Virus record (IMG/VR): IMGVR_UViG_3300038327_000020
Coordinates: 1-39,812 of that record
Reading direction: 5' to 3' (one strand)
From: a virus
DNA: 39,812 nt
Of this stretch, positions 23,756-30,580 are shown in pieces. How positions within the stretch are numbered: the stretch's first letter is position 1; each line of letters begins with the position of its first letter. The notes under the pieces were generated by a model. The model did no database searches and was not told the DNA's origin. It was given only the letters and a program-made list of their open reading frames with translations. Both the position numbers and the translations under genes were made by a program.

Positions 23756-23825
23756 AGCATTTTCCAGATTTTCCCCATTTATAACCCTTCTTTCCGTTGG
23801 GTAGTTTACATGATTGTATTGGCAT
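23658..23825 (-). CDS. 55-aa basic protein overlapping terminase start
   Basis: A 55-residue protein in a different frame from terL: MPIQSCKLPNGKKGYKWGKSG, KCYASRASAEKQARAAYASG, then GKGGRDSKRTKKA. The KGYKWGKSGKCY core is a motif of tiny phage proteins found near terminase genes, so I accept it as real. Its ATG overlaps the stop of the HTH-SAP gene (TAATG) and it runs up to 98 bases into terL. Cys 6 and Cys 23 and the basic composition suggest a small nucleic-acid-binding protein; the function is unknown. Confidence 0.75.
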   Translation of the reverse strand: MPIQSCKLPNGKKGYKWGKSGKCYASRASAEKQARAAYASGYGKGGRDSKRTKKA

Positions 23826-25084
23826 TAATATGATCTACCAGATTGCATAAGCCTCATCCTTTCTGCCCAAGAAAGATTTCTTTCTGGTGCATTTTTAGAT
23901 TTGTCATGTATATCTTTTAAAGCCATTCCTATCCCAACCGTTTCCGCAGGGACTTGTTTTAACGAATCAAAAAGATACTGACCTATATTAGCCTGTATAC
24001 CCCCCAAAGTATTTGTAGGAAATGATTGTCCTATATAATTATCTACTGTAGAGCCAATGCTTTTAGCGTAGTCCATCAAGCCTTGTGGCAAATATTTATT
24101 AGCGGTGCTTGATATATTTTGTTGGCCTGTATCCACCATTGCTTGAGCGCGATCAGGGGCCATCAACCATAAAGGCAAAGTTGCCATTCCTAGCAAACTA
24201 GGTACAAAACCACGAGATTTAAGGAGTTGTCGAGATGGTATTCCATCCAAAATTCTTTGGTCAACTTTTGCCCCTAGACTTCTGTTCATATTTGTATCTT
24301 GAAGGCCAGTATTGCCTGCGGTTGTAAGGCCAGAAGCAACTCTTTGTCCAGATTTGTCAACAGCGTTTAATGCTATATGATGCCCGAATTCTGGCATATT
24401 TCTTGCATCTCCACCCTTTCTAAGGTATTCAGATGCTTGCCTCTCAATTGTCTTACGCATTTCTGCTCTGGATTCTGGAGAAAAATCTCCCGCAATTGCT
24501 TTGTTATAAATAGTAGGATTTTCACCCTGCTCTTTTAACTGCTTTAGTTGCTTGTAATTTATCCAACTTGAGGGGTCGTCAGCCTGATTTATTTTATAAT
24601 AAGCAGACCTTTCTCTAGCAATTCTAATTGCGTTTGTTGCCCTTTCCCGCGCTAATTTATTTATCTCTGTTTCGTCGGTAATTATTACAGGATTTTTGCT
24701 TTGTAATATTTTTTTCTCTTCTCGTCTTGCGGCTCTTGCCACCTTTTTTATCTCGTTCCTATTGGCTCTTCCTCTTGGAGTTTGGTTGTATTTTTTTGCC
24801 GTCTGCTTTCCCTTTTCACTTCTACGATATTTGGCGAGTCTTAGCCTGTCACGCAATTCTTTGTCAGAGCCAGATGTAGGTTTGCCTAAATCCTTTAGTT
24901 CTTGAATCACCTCTTTTATTGGTTTCCCGCGAGGGAAAGAATAAACATCTTTTGTAGGCGGGCCTCCATATGTTCCTACTGTTGTAATACCTACGTTAAG
25001 TCGCTTGGCTATTTCCGCATTAGTCAAGCCTTCTACTTGTTTTAGTCGGCGTATCTCCTTTTGTTTTTCAACTGGGATTGCCAT
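23825..25084 (-). CDS. HTH-SAP protein with GHH putative nuclease motif
   Basis: A 419-aa protein of unusual build. Residues 9-40 form a resolvase-type helix-turn-helix (GLTNAEIAKRLNVGITTVG). Residues 54-86 match a SAP DNA-binding module (PIKEVIQELKDLGKPTSGSD, KELRDRLRLAKY). Residues 88-125 are Arg/Lys-rich (EKGKQTAKKYNQTPRGRANR). Residues 232-270 hold FGHHIALN, NTGLQDTNMNRSLG, which resembles a metal-binding His-His...Asn nuclease core. The last third is hydrophobic to neutral (SLLGMATLPLWLMAP). It lies between terS and terL, where HNH nucleases that aid packaging are known. Nuclease activity is inference. Confidence 0.6.
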   Translation of the reverse strand: MAIPVEKQKEIRRLKQVEGLTNAEIAKRLNVGITTVGTYGGPPTKDVYSFPRGKPIKEVIQELKDLGKPTSGSDKELRDRLRLAKYRRSEKGKQTAKKYNQTPRGRANRNEIKKVARAARREEKKILQSKNPVIITDETEINKLARERATNAIRIARERSAYYKINQADDPSSWINYKQLKQLKEQGENPTIYNKAIAGDFSPESRAEMRKTIERQASEYLRKGGDARNMPEFGHHIALNAVDKSGQRVASGLTTAGNTGLQDTNMNRSLGAKVDQRILDGIPSRQLLKSRGFVPSLLGMATLPLWLMAPDRAQAMVDTGQQNISSTANKYLPQGLMDYAKSIGSTVDNYIGQSFPTNTLGGIQANIGQYLFDSLKQVPAETVGIGMALKDIHDKSKNAPERNLSWAERMRLMQSGRSY

Positions 25085-25085
25085 C

Positions 25086-25460
25086 TCAATTCAAAGGGCC
25101 AACAAGAGACTCCAATTCTCTCTGTAATTCTTCCGTTGATTTCTCTTCAACGTGTGAGACTTCCTGTTGAATCTTCTCAGTGGGTTTAAGACCAGCCCTG
25201 TCCAGTATATCCTTCACAGCTCCAAGTCGCACAGATTCGCTCTCAGCGCCTTCTGAAAGAGATTTCAGTTGCAATAAGGCTCCCGGCACACAGTCTTGAA
25301 TCATCTTGCGTGTACGGGATTCTATCTCTTTAGAGAACTGGTTCTTTAACTCATACCCTCTTTGCTTCGGATGGGAATACCCTGCAATCTGTGCGGCTTT
25401 AGCGGCACTCCCATGCAGACAGTATTGCTCTATAAATGTTTCTTGTTTCTCAGTCTTCAT
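25086..25460 (-). CDS. terS: Terminase small subunit
   Basis: A 124-aa protein with the classic N-terminal HTH: KQETFIEQYCLHGSAAKAAQ then IAGYSHPKQRGYELK, followed by a helical dimerisation part (GALLQLKSLSEGAESESVRL and VKDILDRAGLKP) and an acidic tail. K-Q-x-F-x-x-Y and A-A-x-x-A-G-Y-S are diagnostic of small terminases, which bind the packaging site and hand DNA to TerL. It overlaps the upstream gene by 11 bases. Confidence 0.9.
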   Translation of the reverse strand: MKTEKQETFIEQYCLHGSAAKAAQIAGYSHPKQRGYELKNQFSKEIESRTRKMIQDCVPGALLQLKSLSEGAESESVRLGAVKDILDRAGLKPTEKIQQEVSHVEEKSTEELQRELESLVGPLN

Positions 25461-27021
25461 TGTCGTAGTACAGTAACCCTCCGGCTCCTAGTGGTGCGGC
25501 CCTTCTTGCGGCAAACCTTCCGTAATCCCCCGCTTTCATAGGTGCTTTATACCCAGACATTTCCTCTGCTACTTTTCTTTGTGCATTAGTTAGTTTAGCA
25601 GGTAAGGATTGTCTAATTCTGGGTGTGGTACTTTTCTCCCCTTTAGGCTTGGGTTCTGTTTTAGCGCTCTTCAAATAAGCCTTAGCCTCTGCAACCTTAC
25701 TTCTGGGGTGTCTAACACCTTTCTTTCTTACTTTGGCAAACTTGTCTACCCCCCAAGGTGGGAGAACTGTAACAAGCCTGTCATAACCGGGAGGTACAAT
25801 GCCCATCATATCATGCTCATCACTTGTGAATATGGTGTATTTCCTGTCTGGGCTTACTTTGATAATAGCGTTTGTGCCACCTTCTACAAATCCTGACCCA
25901 CGATAACCAGATACCTGTATCCATACTCCGTCATCCGTGGTTTTTATTACATTATATTTCTTGCCATCTGCTGTTTTAGCGGCGGATTTTAAGGCACTTT
26001 CTAGTGCGGATACAGATGAGAAGTTGCCATCATTAGCGGTCAGGACGGCATCTAAAAGTTTTCCTTGTTCTGAAGTTATAACGTCAAGGTCGTGTACGCC
26101 TGTAGATTTTGGCCCCCGATTTTTCTTTACGGCCATGAGGGTTTTTTCGTCTAAGGGGCTTTTCCTTATTGTACTTTTCCAAGTATTGCTTATAATATCG
26201 TAAGCCTCTTCCATTGTTTTATCTGAGGCTTGTTTACCTATTTTCGTCCCTTTCTCTCTGATAGACTTAAACTGGTCTGGGGTGAAATTTTCTATCCTAT
26301 GGTATACGGCATCTTTCCATTTATCAATCAGCGGGATATTAGCCTTACCCTGTTTCCCTATAAGAAGATTATATCCAATCTGGCCAGATACAACTTTTCC
26401 TAATTCCGCATATTTTTCCATATCGGCATCAGATAGTTTACCATCGCTAGATTTATAAAGATTCTCTAACTTCTTCATCTCATCCATAGAGTCTGCTATA
26501 ATCTTTTGAGCCCCTGTGGTTAAACCAGCCACATTAAAATTTGTACTTGCTTGGGGGCTAATGTATTGCTTTATGGTGTTTGCCGCCAATTTTCCAACAC
26601 CAGTTGCCACAGCCCCCGCTTTTGCCAAACCACCGGCGTAGTAATGCTCTAGGTGGTTTGGCGCTCCCCCCGCTATTTTTCCCGGCTCTGGCTTTAGCAA
26701 ATCATACACTGATTTAGCAACAGGTTTGGCCGCACCCTTTAAAATTCCTATAGTTGGAGCAACAACGTCAACAGGGGCTAGCATACTGCTATCTGGTCGA
26801 TCTCCCCCAAGAAAAAATAGAGCCTCTGGTGAAGTTCTCCTACTCATACCCTCATGGTATTCTGGCCCATAAACTCTTTTTGATTCGGCCTCGTATGCCT
26901 CTATCTCTCTACGCTTACGCTCTTCAGCCATCCTCTCCAATTCTGACACACCAGTAGGCAGTCCAGTATCAGGAGATATTCCCTCTCCGTGATATTGCTG
27001 TAGTTGTTCTAGTAGTCCCAT
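25450..27021 (-). CDS. Unknown 523-aa protein, first gene of the late operon
   Basis: A 523-aa protein with no family I recognise. The N-terminus is helical and charged (ERMAEERKRREIEAYEAESK). A hydrophobic Gly/Ala segment (GGLAKAGAVATGVGKLAANT) lies near residues 127-146. The middle has SPLDEKTLMAVKKNRGPKST and GVHDLDVITSEQGKLLDAVL; the later part looks beta-rich (YNVIKTTDDGVWIQVSGYRG, TIFTSDEHDMMGIVPPGYDR). It ends APLGAGGLLYYDNED. It stands first after the divergent control region. Minor virion protein or late-operon effector are both possible. Confidence 0.65.
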   Translation of the reverse strand: MGLLEQLQQYHGEGISPDTGLPTGVSELERMAEERKRREIEAYEAESKRVYGPEYHEGMSRRTSPEALFFLGGDRPDSSMLAPVDVVAPTIGILKGAAKPVAKSVYDLLKPEPGKIAGGAPNHLEHYYAGGLAKAGAVATGVGKLAANTIKQYISPQASTNFNVAGLTTGAQKIIADSMDEMKKLENLYKSSDGKLSDADMEKYAELGKVVSGQIGYNLLIGKQGKANIPLIDKWKDAVYHRIENFTPDQFKSIREKGTKIGKQASDKTMEEAYDIISNTWKSTIRKSPLDEKTLMAVKKNRGPKSTGVHDLDVITSEQGKLLDAVLTANDGNFSSVSALESALKSAAKTADGKKYNVIKTTDDGVWIQVSGYRGSGFVEGGTNAIIKVSPDRKYTIFTSDEHDMMGIVPPGYDRLVTVLPPWGVDKFAKVRKKGVRHPRSKVAEAKAYLKSAKTEPKPKGEKSTTPRIRQSLPAKLTNAQRKVAEEMSGYKAPMKAGDYGRFAARRAAPLGAGGLLYYDNED

Positions 27022-27118
27022 ATTAGTGAATTCTTATGAAGGGTAAAATGTCCTGATGGTGAGTGGATACAACATATATTAAACTACAAGAAAAAAAAGG
27101 GGGTCGGGGGGGTAAATA

Positions 27119-27129
27119 CGAATCATTCG
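27119..27129. promoter_or_regulatory. Short palindrome CGAATCATTCG
   Basis: A perfect 11-bp palindrome centred on C27124. Its CGAATCATT core recurs at 27180-27188 inside the Fur-like site, 61 bp away (about six helical turns). It may be a second, weaker site for the same regulator. Confidence 0.4.
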
Positions 27130-27152
27130 CGTTTGCATTTGGCTCTGCCGAC

Positions 27153-27208
27153 ATACGGAGGCCATACGGAGGCTGAATGCGAATCATTATCATTCACAAT
27201 ACGGAGGC
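27153..27208. repeat. Three ATACGGAGGC direct repeats
   Basis: ATACGGAGGC occurs at 27153-27162, 27164-27173 and 27199-27208. The first two are 11 bp apart, about one helical turn; the third lies after the Fur-like palindrome. Such phased repeats suggest binding sites for a regulator or replication initiator. Confidence 0.75.
27174..27196. promoter_or_regulatory. Fur-box-like 23-bp palindrome
   Basis: TGAATG-CG-AAT-C-ATT-AT-CATTCA is symmetric about C27185 with 9 of 11 base pairs matched. Against the 7-1-7 Fur consensus (TGATAATnATTATCA) positions 27178-27192 match 12 of 14 defined bases, with the right half perfect. A host Fur-family protein could bind here. Binding and regulated gene are inference. 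Confidence 0.5.
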
Positions 27209-27413
27209 TTAGCACATCCGTTACCCCATGTCTAATAGAATCTATTTATACCGACATAAATAAAACTTGGTTGCCTTTGGGGAGAGAGTGTGCGTGGGGA
27301 TGAGATGTCATAAACTCCCCTTATGCCCCTATCAGTAATCGCAGTGCTAAATAGTATACTTTGCCTGTCTTTTCCTGTACCCTGAACGTCCCTTCGGGGG
27401 TCAAAGAAAACCA

Positions 27414-27650
27414 ATGACAACAAAGGAACACAATCAAATGAAAGAAGAAGAATACAAAGCACTCGCAATTGATCTGATTGATCTAGCGGTAAAGCATAAA
27501 TTGTACTGGCTAGCAGAATCAGGATTCACGAATGCTAAAGATTGCAACCCTCAGCAGGATTTAGACGGTTGGAATGGTGGCGGTTTTTGGGAATTTGTTT
27601 ATACCTCAATAGCCAGCAATATTGATTCTTATAACCTTGAACTTAAATAG
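27414..27650 (+). CDS. Unknown 78-aa early protein
   Basis: First plus-strand gene. It encodes a small acidic protein (LAIDLIDLAVKHKLYWLAES, then WNGGGFWEFVYTSIASNIDS). Two starts are possible: ATG 27414, or ATG 27438 (MKEEEYKAL), which has AAGGA about 10 bases upstream and is the better choice. No family is recognised. First position after the control region suggests early expression, perhaps a host-directed protein. Confidence 0.6.
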   Translation: MTTKEHNQMKEEEYKALAIDLIDLAVKHKLYWLAESGFTNAKDCNPQQDLDGWNGGGFWEFVYTSIASNIDSYNLELK

Positions 27651-27661
27651 GAAACACTAAA

Positions 27662-28102
27662 ATGCCAACAACAGGAATCAAGACTATGAAAAGATCACAA
27701 GTGTATTTCAACCTTCACAAGCGTTGTTTCAGCGTTCAGCAAGGCGGTAAAGTGTACGCCCATGCTGATGGTGTAATGCTGGAGAATGTGCGGTTTAACA
27801 TTGCCAAAGCCGGGCAACGCAAGGTTCGGGAAACAGGGCGCAAGAATGTGCACGCTAGGGTTTCAGGCTATACCGGCGATTATGACAGCGTCATTATGGG
27901 GGACGAATTGATTTCATATATCAGAGAAAACACTGAATTCCTAAAAAGCGCTTGGCATACCGCGACATATAACCCCTATAAGAACGATACATTTGTGGAT
28001 GCCGTCACTGGTGAAGCGCTACATGATGCCAAAAAGGTTCTCATGTTTACCCGTGAGGGCGCAGGGCCGGTGATCCTTTACAAGCGCACCCTATCCGATT
28101 AG
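27662..28102 (+). CDS. Conserved phage hypothetical protein (146 aa)
   Basis: A 146-aa basic protein: MKRSQVYFNLHKRCFSVQQG, KVYAHADGVMLENVRFNIAK, then RKNVHARVSGYTGDY. Proteins with this Y-F-N-L-H-K-x-C-x-S-V-x-x-G opening and a K-N-V-H-A motif occur in many marine phages; the function is unknown. AGGA precedes the ATG by about 9 bases. Start could be the first ATG or MKRSQV at 27686. A terminator follows. Confidence 0.75.
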   Translation: MPTTGIKTMKRSQVYFNLHKRCFSVQQGGKVYAHADGVMLENVRFNIAKAGQRKVRETGRKNVHARVSGYTGDYDSVIMGDELISYIRENTEFLKSAWHTATYNPYKNDTFVDAVTGEALHDAKKVLMFTREGAGPVILYKRTLSD

Positions 28103-28124
28103 ACTAGCCATCAATCATCCTGAT

Positions 28125-28147
28125 AGCCCCGCTTATGTGGGGCTTTT
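28125..28147 (+). terminator. Rho-independent terminator
   Basis: AGCCCC-GCTTATGT-GGGGCT followed by TTTT: a 6-bp GC stem with an 8-base loop, 22 bases after the 146-aa gene stop. It separates the first two plus-strand genes from the next group. Confidence 0.75.
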
Positions 28148-28174
28148 GGGTGCAACCACAACAAGGAAAGCAAA

Positions 28175-28486
28175 ATGAAACACCCTTACACGTTGAAAAA
28201 CTTGCTAGATAATCGGGCCGATATCATGGAATATGACGGTATCGGATGGATAGTTGACGAATTGCGACATTTTGAGGATTCCGCACAGATCAAAATTACC
28301 GATTGCCGTGGAAAAACTGAATATCACGAATTCTTTCAGAAAGACCTAAACCGCGCATTTCGTCAGATAATTGAGGATAGAATGGAATTCAAACTGATAG
28401 ACCAACATTTTCAAGAAGTTATGGAAGAGACTATTTTCGGATGGGATTGGGTCATCCGCTACGCGACTAACCACGGCTACGCATAA
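28175..28486 (+). CDS. Unknown 103-aa early protein
   Basis: A 103-aa acidic protein starting MKHPYTLKNLLDNRADIMEY with AAGGAAAG upstream, a central KITDCRGKTEYHEFF and a helical end (LIDQHFQEVMEETIFGWDW). No family is recognised. It sits after a terminator, so it needs read-through or a nearby promoter that I cannot identify. Confidence 0.65.
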   Translation: MKHPYTLKNLLDNRADIMEYDGIGWIVDELRHFEDSAQIKITDCRGKTEYHEFFQKDLNRAFRQIIEDRMEFKLIDQHFQEVMEETIFGWDWVIRYATNHGYA

Positions 28487-28497
28487 GGAAACAAGAA

Positions 28498-28674
28498 ATG
28501 ACAACAATAATTGTAAGAAGAACTAGCAACTACGGTAAAACCGCTATTTATCCAGTTTGCATAATTGCGGAGAAATTCGCCAAAATTGCTGGCACTAAAA
28601 CCCTCACCGATGAAACCATAAAAACCATCAAAGAGATGGGGATTCAAATCGAATTAGAACGGGAGAGAATTTAA
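28498..28674 (+). CDS. Unknown 58-aa basic protein
   Basis: A 58-aa protein (MTTIIVRRTSNYGKTAIYPV ending IQIELERERI). AAGGAAACAAGAA lies upstream. The middle reads CIIAEKFAKIAGTKTLTDET, resembling small phage proteins of the YP-C-x-A-x-x-F-A-x-I-A-x-T-x-T-L pattern, which supports the frame. Its stop overlaps the next start (TAATG). Function unknown. Confidence 0.7.
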   Translation: MTTIIVRRTSNYGKTAIYPVCIIAEKFAKIAGTKTLTDETIKTIKEMGIQIELERERI

Positions 28675-28823
28675 TGGAAATCGACTACATTTACATTGAC
28701 GAAAACGGCTTGACGGTTACACGCTTAAAGCCGCAAAAGACCGTTGAAGAATACCGCGCCCATAGTGGCGGATTATTCGAAGACGATACGCTAGAATCTA
28801 TTGAAGACTTAACCGGGGAATAA
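28674..28823 (+). CDS. Unknown 49-aa acidic protein
   Basis: A 49-residue acidic protein (MEIDYIYIDENGLTVTRLKP, ending ESIEDLTGE). It is coupled to the previous gene by TAATG and ends two bases before the GP88-like gene start. No family is recognised; small size and acidity fit a host-modulating early protein, which is speculation. Confidence 0.6.
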   Translation: MEIDYIYIDENGLTVTRLKPQKTVEEYRAHSGGLFEDDTLESIEDLTGE

Positions 28824-28824
28824 A

Positions 28825-29415
28825 ATGCTAGAACAAATCAAGATCAGCAAAATGAGCGGTAAACTGCACAACATGGGAGCAATCAATACCGATACCACTA
28901 CCAATGAGTTTTGTATCCGCCAGAAAGAGACTGATACCATCTGTGGGCAATGCTACTCACATAAGATGCTATCTACCTTTAGAAAGTCTTGTGTACCGGC
29001 ATTCCAGCATAACTCTAGGCTATTGTCTGAACTGATAGATTGGGATTTGTTGCCAATCATAAATCAGGCATATTTCAGATTTAATGGCCACGGGGAATTA
29101 ATCAATACCGCACACTTTCAGAACATCGTGAATATTGCCCGGAAAAACCCTCATTGCAGTTTCGCACTATGGACAAAACGCGCCTCGATTGTACGCCAAT
29201 TTGACGGGGAGATACCTGATAACCTGATTCTGGTATTCTCTAATCCTAGGATTGATAAGGTTATTGATACGCCTAGGGGTTTTCATAAGGTTTTCAATAA
29301 CGTATCGAAAGATAGCACCATCAATCAAAACTGTACTGGTCGCAAGTGTATGGATTGCCTGATCTGCTACCGTAAGAATTCTGGAACCAATGTTATAGTT
29401 GAGGCCGTAAAGTAA
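28825..29415 (+). CDS. GP88-like cysteine-rich protein
   Basis: A 196-aa protein with nine cysteines. Cys 30, 40, 43 and 56 lie in EFCIRQKETDTICGQCYSHK and the next segment. YFRFNGHGELINTAHFQNIV (83-102) corresponds to the FRW-SGD block of the GP88 family (PF17338), and ALWTKR matches its PTRE-like strand. The end has C170-x4-C-x2-C-x2-C181. This cysteine pattern suggests a bound metal or iron-sulfur cluster. The biochemical function of GP88 proteins is not established. A strong terminator follows. It is the only cysteine-cluster protein of the plus block besides the nucleases and the reductase. Confidence 0.65.
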   Translation: MLEQIKISKMSGKLHNMGAINTDTTTNEFCIRQKETDTICGQCYSHKMLSTFRKSCVPAFQHNSRLLSELIDWDLLPIINQAYFRFNGHGELINTAHFQNIVNIARKNPHCSFALWTKRASIVRQFDGEIPDNLILVFSNPRIDKVIDTPRGFHKVFNNVSKDSTINQNCTGRKCMDCLICYRKNSGTNVIVEAVK

Positions 29416-29442
29416 CTAAACCATAAACTGGTCTTACCATTG

Positions 29443-29470
29443 AACCGCCTGTAATGGGCGGTTTTTCTTT
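29443..29470 (+). terminator. Strong rho-independent terminator
   Basis: AACCGCC-TGTAATG-GGCGGTT forms a 7-bp stem followed by TTTTTCTTTT, 28 bases after the GP88-like gene. This is the clearest intrinsic terminator of the window and closes the first plus-strand group. Confidence 0.9.
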
Positions 29471-29531
29471 TGCGTCCACGATAACGCTAGAATACGCCCT
29501 GCAAGGCTCTCAGTCGCCCTGTACGGCCTGA

Positions 29532-29702
29532 TTACGACCTACTACTACCATCCCCTAGGGTTTGCTCTACCTCACGCCTGACGGCCTTAGAATCACGTTC
29601 ATAGGCTACCTTACTTTTTATGGGGTAAGATTTATTCTGGCGACCTGCAAATTTGGCAACCATGTTCCGACGTTTGGCTCTTGTTGTTTTATCGCTACTC
29701 AT
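29532..29702 (-). CDS. 56-aa basic protein on the opposite strand
   Basis: A minus-strand frame within the plus block: MSSDKTTRAKRRNMVAKFAG, RQNKSYPIKSKVAYERDSKA, VRREVEQTLGDGSSRS. It is Lys/Arg-rich and could bind nucleic acid. Arguments for: a protein-like composition and a -10-like TATAAA ending about 7 bases before the ATG. Against: no ribosome site and orientation opposite to neighbours. I chose the internal ATG because the upstream extension has non-protein-like sequence. Confidence 0.45.
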   Translation of the reverse strand: MSSDKTTRAKRRNMVAKFAGRQNKSYPIKSKVAYERDSKAVRREVEQTLGDGSSRS

Positions 29703-30128
29703 TGTGGTATTTATACAACAGTTAGAATTTAGGCATACTGCTAGGCAACCCCTATGTGATAGGTAAACCCTATCTAGGACGGTAGCCTGTAGATTGATTA
29801 TTATCAGGGACTCATTAAACACCGTATGAGTGAAACGGGTGATCCCTTTCGGGAGTAACATCACTTAAACCTGTTTTATTACAGCACCCCGCGAATGTTG
29901 CGGGATACGGCTACAGCGCCGGGTTGCCAGTTAGCGCCATCAATCTAATTCCCTATTCGTCAGATGGTGGCAGGAACGGGGCCACATAATTTTAAGAGTC
30001 CAACACTCAGAACACATTATACAGTAAAAAGTTATTTTTATCTACTCTAATTACGATCCAAGCATAAGTAATTGATTCCAAAGGTGAATTAAAGTAATTC
30101 GTAAAGATATGCTAATTGAAAAAAAGAC
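29703..30128. other. AT-rich intergenic control region
   Basis: I see no convincing gene here. The left part holds a hairpin CCCGC-GAATGTT-GCGGG (about 29888-29905). The right part (29990-30128) is strongly AT-rich with a palindrome and leads to a sigma-70 promoter. An AT-rich, gene-free stretch in the middle of the early block is one candidate for a replication origin; there is no DnaA-box cluster to support this. Confidence 0.5.
30086..30100. promoter_or_regulatory. Operator-like palindrome GAATTA-AAG-TAATTC
   Basis: A perfect 6-3-6 inverted repeat 28 bp upstream of the -35 box of the next promoter. The location fits an activator or repressor site. Confidence 0.45.
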
Positions 30129-30157
30129 TTGCACTTTGGGGCTACCTGATTTATAAT
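30129..30157 (+). promoter_or_regulatory. Sigma-70 promoter
   Basis: TTGCAC at 30129-30134, a 17-base spacer, and TATAAT at 30152-30157: five of six and six of six consensus bases. The expected start near 30164 gives a leader of about 25 bases with AAGGA before the ATG at 30189. It would drive the second plus-strand group using host RNA polymerase. Confidence 0.85.
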
Positions 30158-30188
30158 GCAATTATCAACTGAAAAAAGGAATAGAAAA

Positions 30189-30311
30189 ATGTGGCACTCT
30201 CAAGACGTACTAGACTACTTTGATTCACACCTTATGGTGACACTTTCTCAACTGTCATCCATGTCAGGATGGTCTATACCTGACCTAAAATCACTCTTAA
30301 TGGGGGCTTAA
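30189..30311 (+). CDS. 40-aa HTH-like small protein
   Basis: A 40-residue protein: MWHSQDVLDYFDSHLMVTLS then QLSSMSGWSIPDLKSLLMGA. The TLSQLSSMSGWSIPDLKSLL part looks like a helix-turn-helix, and tiny phage proteins of this type (L-D-Y-F, T-L-x-x-L-S-x-x-S-G-x-S-x-x-x-L-K-x-x-L-M) are common in marine phages. First gene behind a strong promoter, with AAGGA upstream. Possible DNA-binding regulator; not shown. Confidence 0.7.
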   Translation: MWHSQDVLDYFDSHLMVTLSQLSSMSGWSIPDLKSLLMGA

Positions 30312-30312
30312 A

Positions 30313-30579
30313 ATGATTTACAAATCACTTGAGAAAATTGAGAAGGGCGAAGGTGGATACCTTTTCTACACTCAGAATCTTTTCACTGGACACGGTGCTG
30401 TTTTTGCTGTAAACTTCAGTGAAGTGGGTGATTCAGACCCATTCAAAGATGCTCGGGATTGGGCTGATGGTAAACTGGTGCAGGATGCTTTCCGCTACCT
30501 GTATCCAAATGAAAGAGAAATGCTGATTACTGGTATGTTACCAGAAGATTGGAAAAACATGGGCGATTTAGGGGAATAA
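30313..30579 (+). CDS. Unknown 88-aa protein
   Basis: An 88-aa acidic protein (MIYKSLEKIEKGEGGYLFYT, VFAVNFSEVGDSDPFKDARD, ending MLPEDWKNMGDLGE). It starts one base after the previous stop. The aromatic and acidic makeup resembles small early phage proteins, with no family named. Confidence 0.7.
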   Translation: MIYKSLEKIEKGEGGYLFYTQNLFTGHGAVFAVNFSEVGDSDPFKDARDWADGKLVQDAFRYLYPNEREMLITGMLPEDWKNMGDLGE

Positions 30580-30580
30580 A

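Larger units (their letters stand above)
27022..27413. promoter_or_regulatory. Divergent control region between early and late blocks
   Basis: No gene is convincing here. It separates the minus-strand late operon from the plus-strand genes, so it must hold promoters for both. It contains an A-run next to a G-rich run (27090-27112), a Fur-like palindrome, three ATACGGAGGC repeats and AT-rich -10-like strings (TATAAAT on minus near 27250; TATACT on plus near 27354). No consensus -35/-10 pair with correct spacing stands out, so the start points are not assigned. Confidence 0.6.

Noticed and set aside
27090-27112. A-run and G-run as an assembly artefact or terminator
   Set aside because: No stem is formed; it may be a real promoter-region feature but cannot be assigned.
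27232-27468. Minus-strand 78-aa open frame in the divergent region
   Set aside because: Overlaps the first plus-strand gene, no ribosome site, and lies over regulatory repeats.
29703-29864. N-terminal extension of the minus-strand 56-aa gene
   Set aside because: Cys-rich, non-conserved-looking sequence; the internal ATG with a nearby -10-like box is a better start.
29888-29905. CCCGC-GAATGTT-GCGGG as a terminator or part of a tRNA
   Set aside because: No T-run on either side, and no T-loop or anticodon arm nearby.
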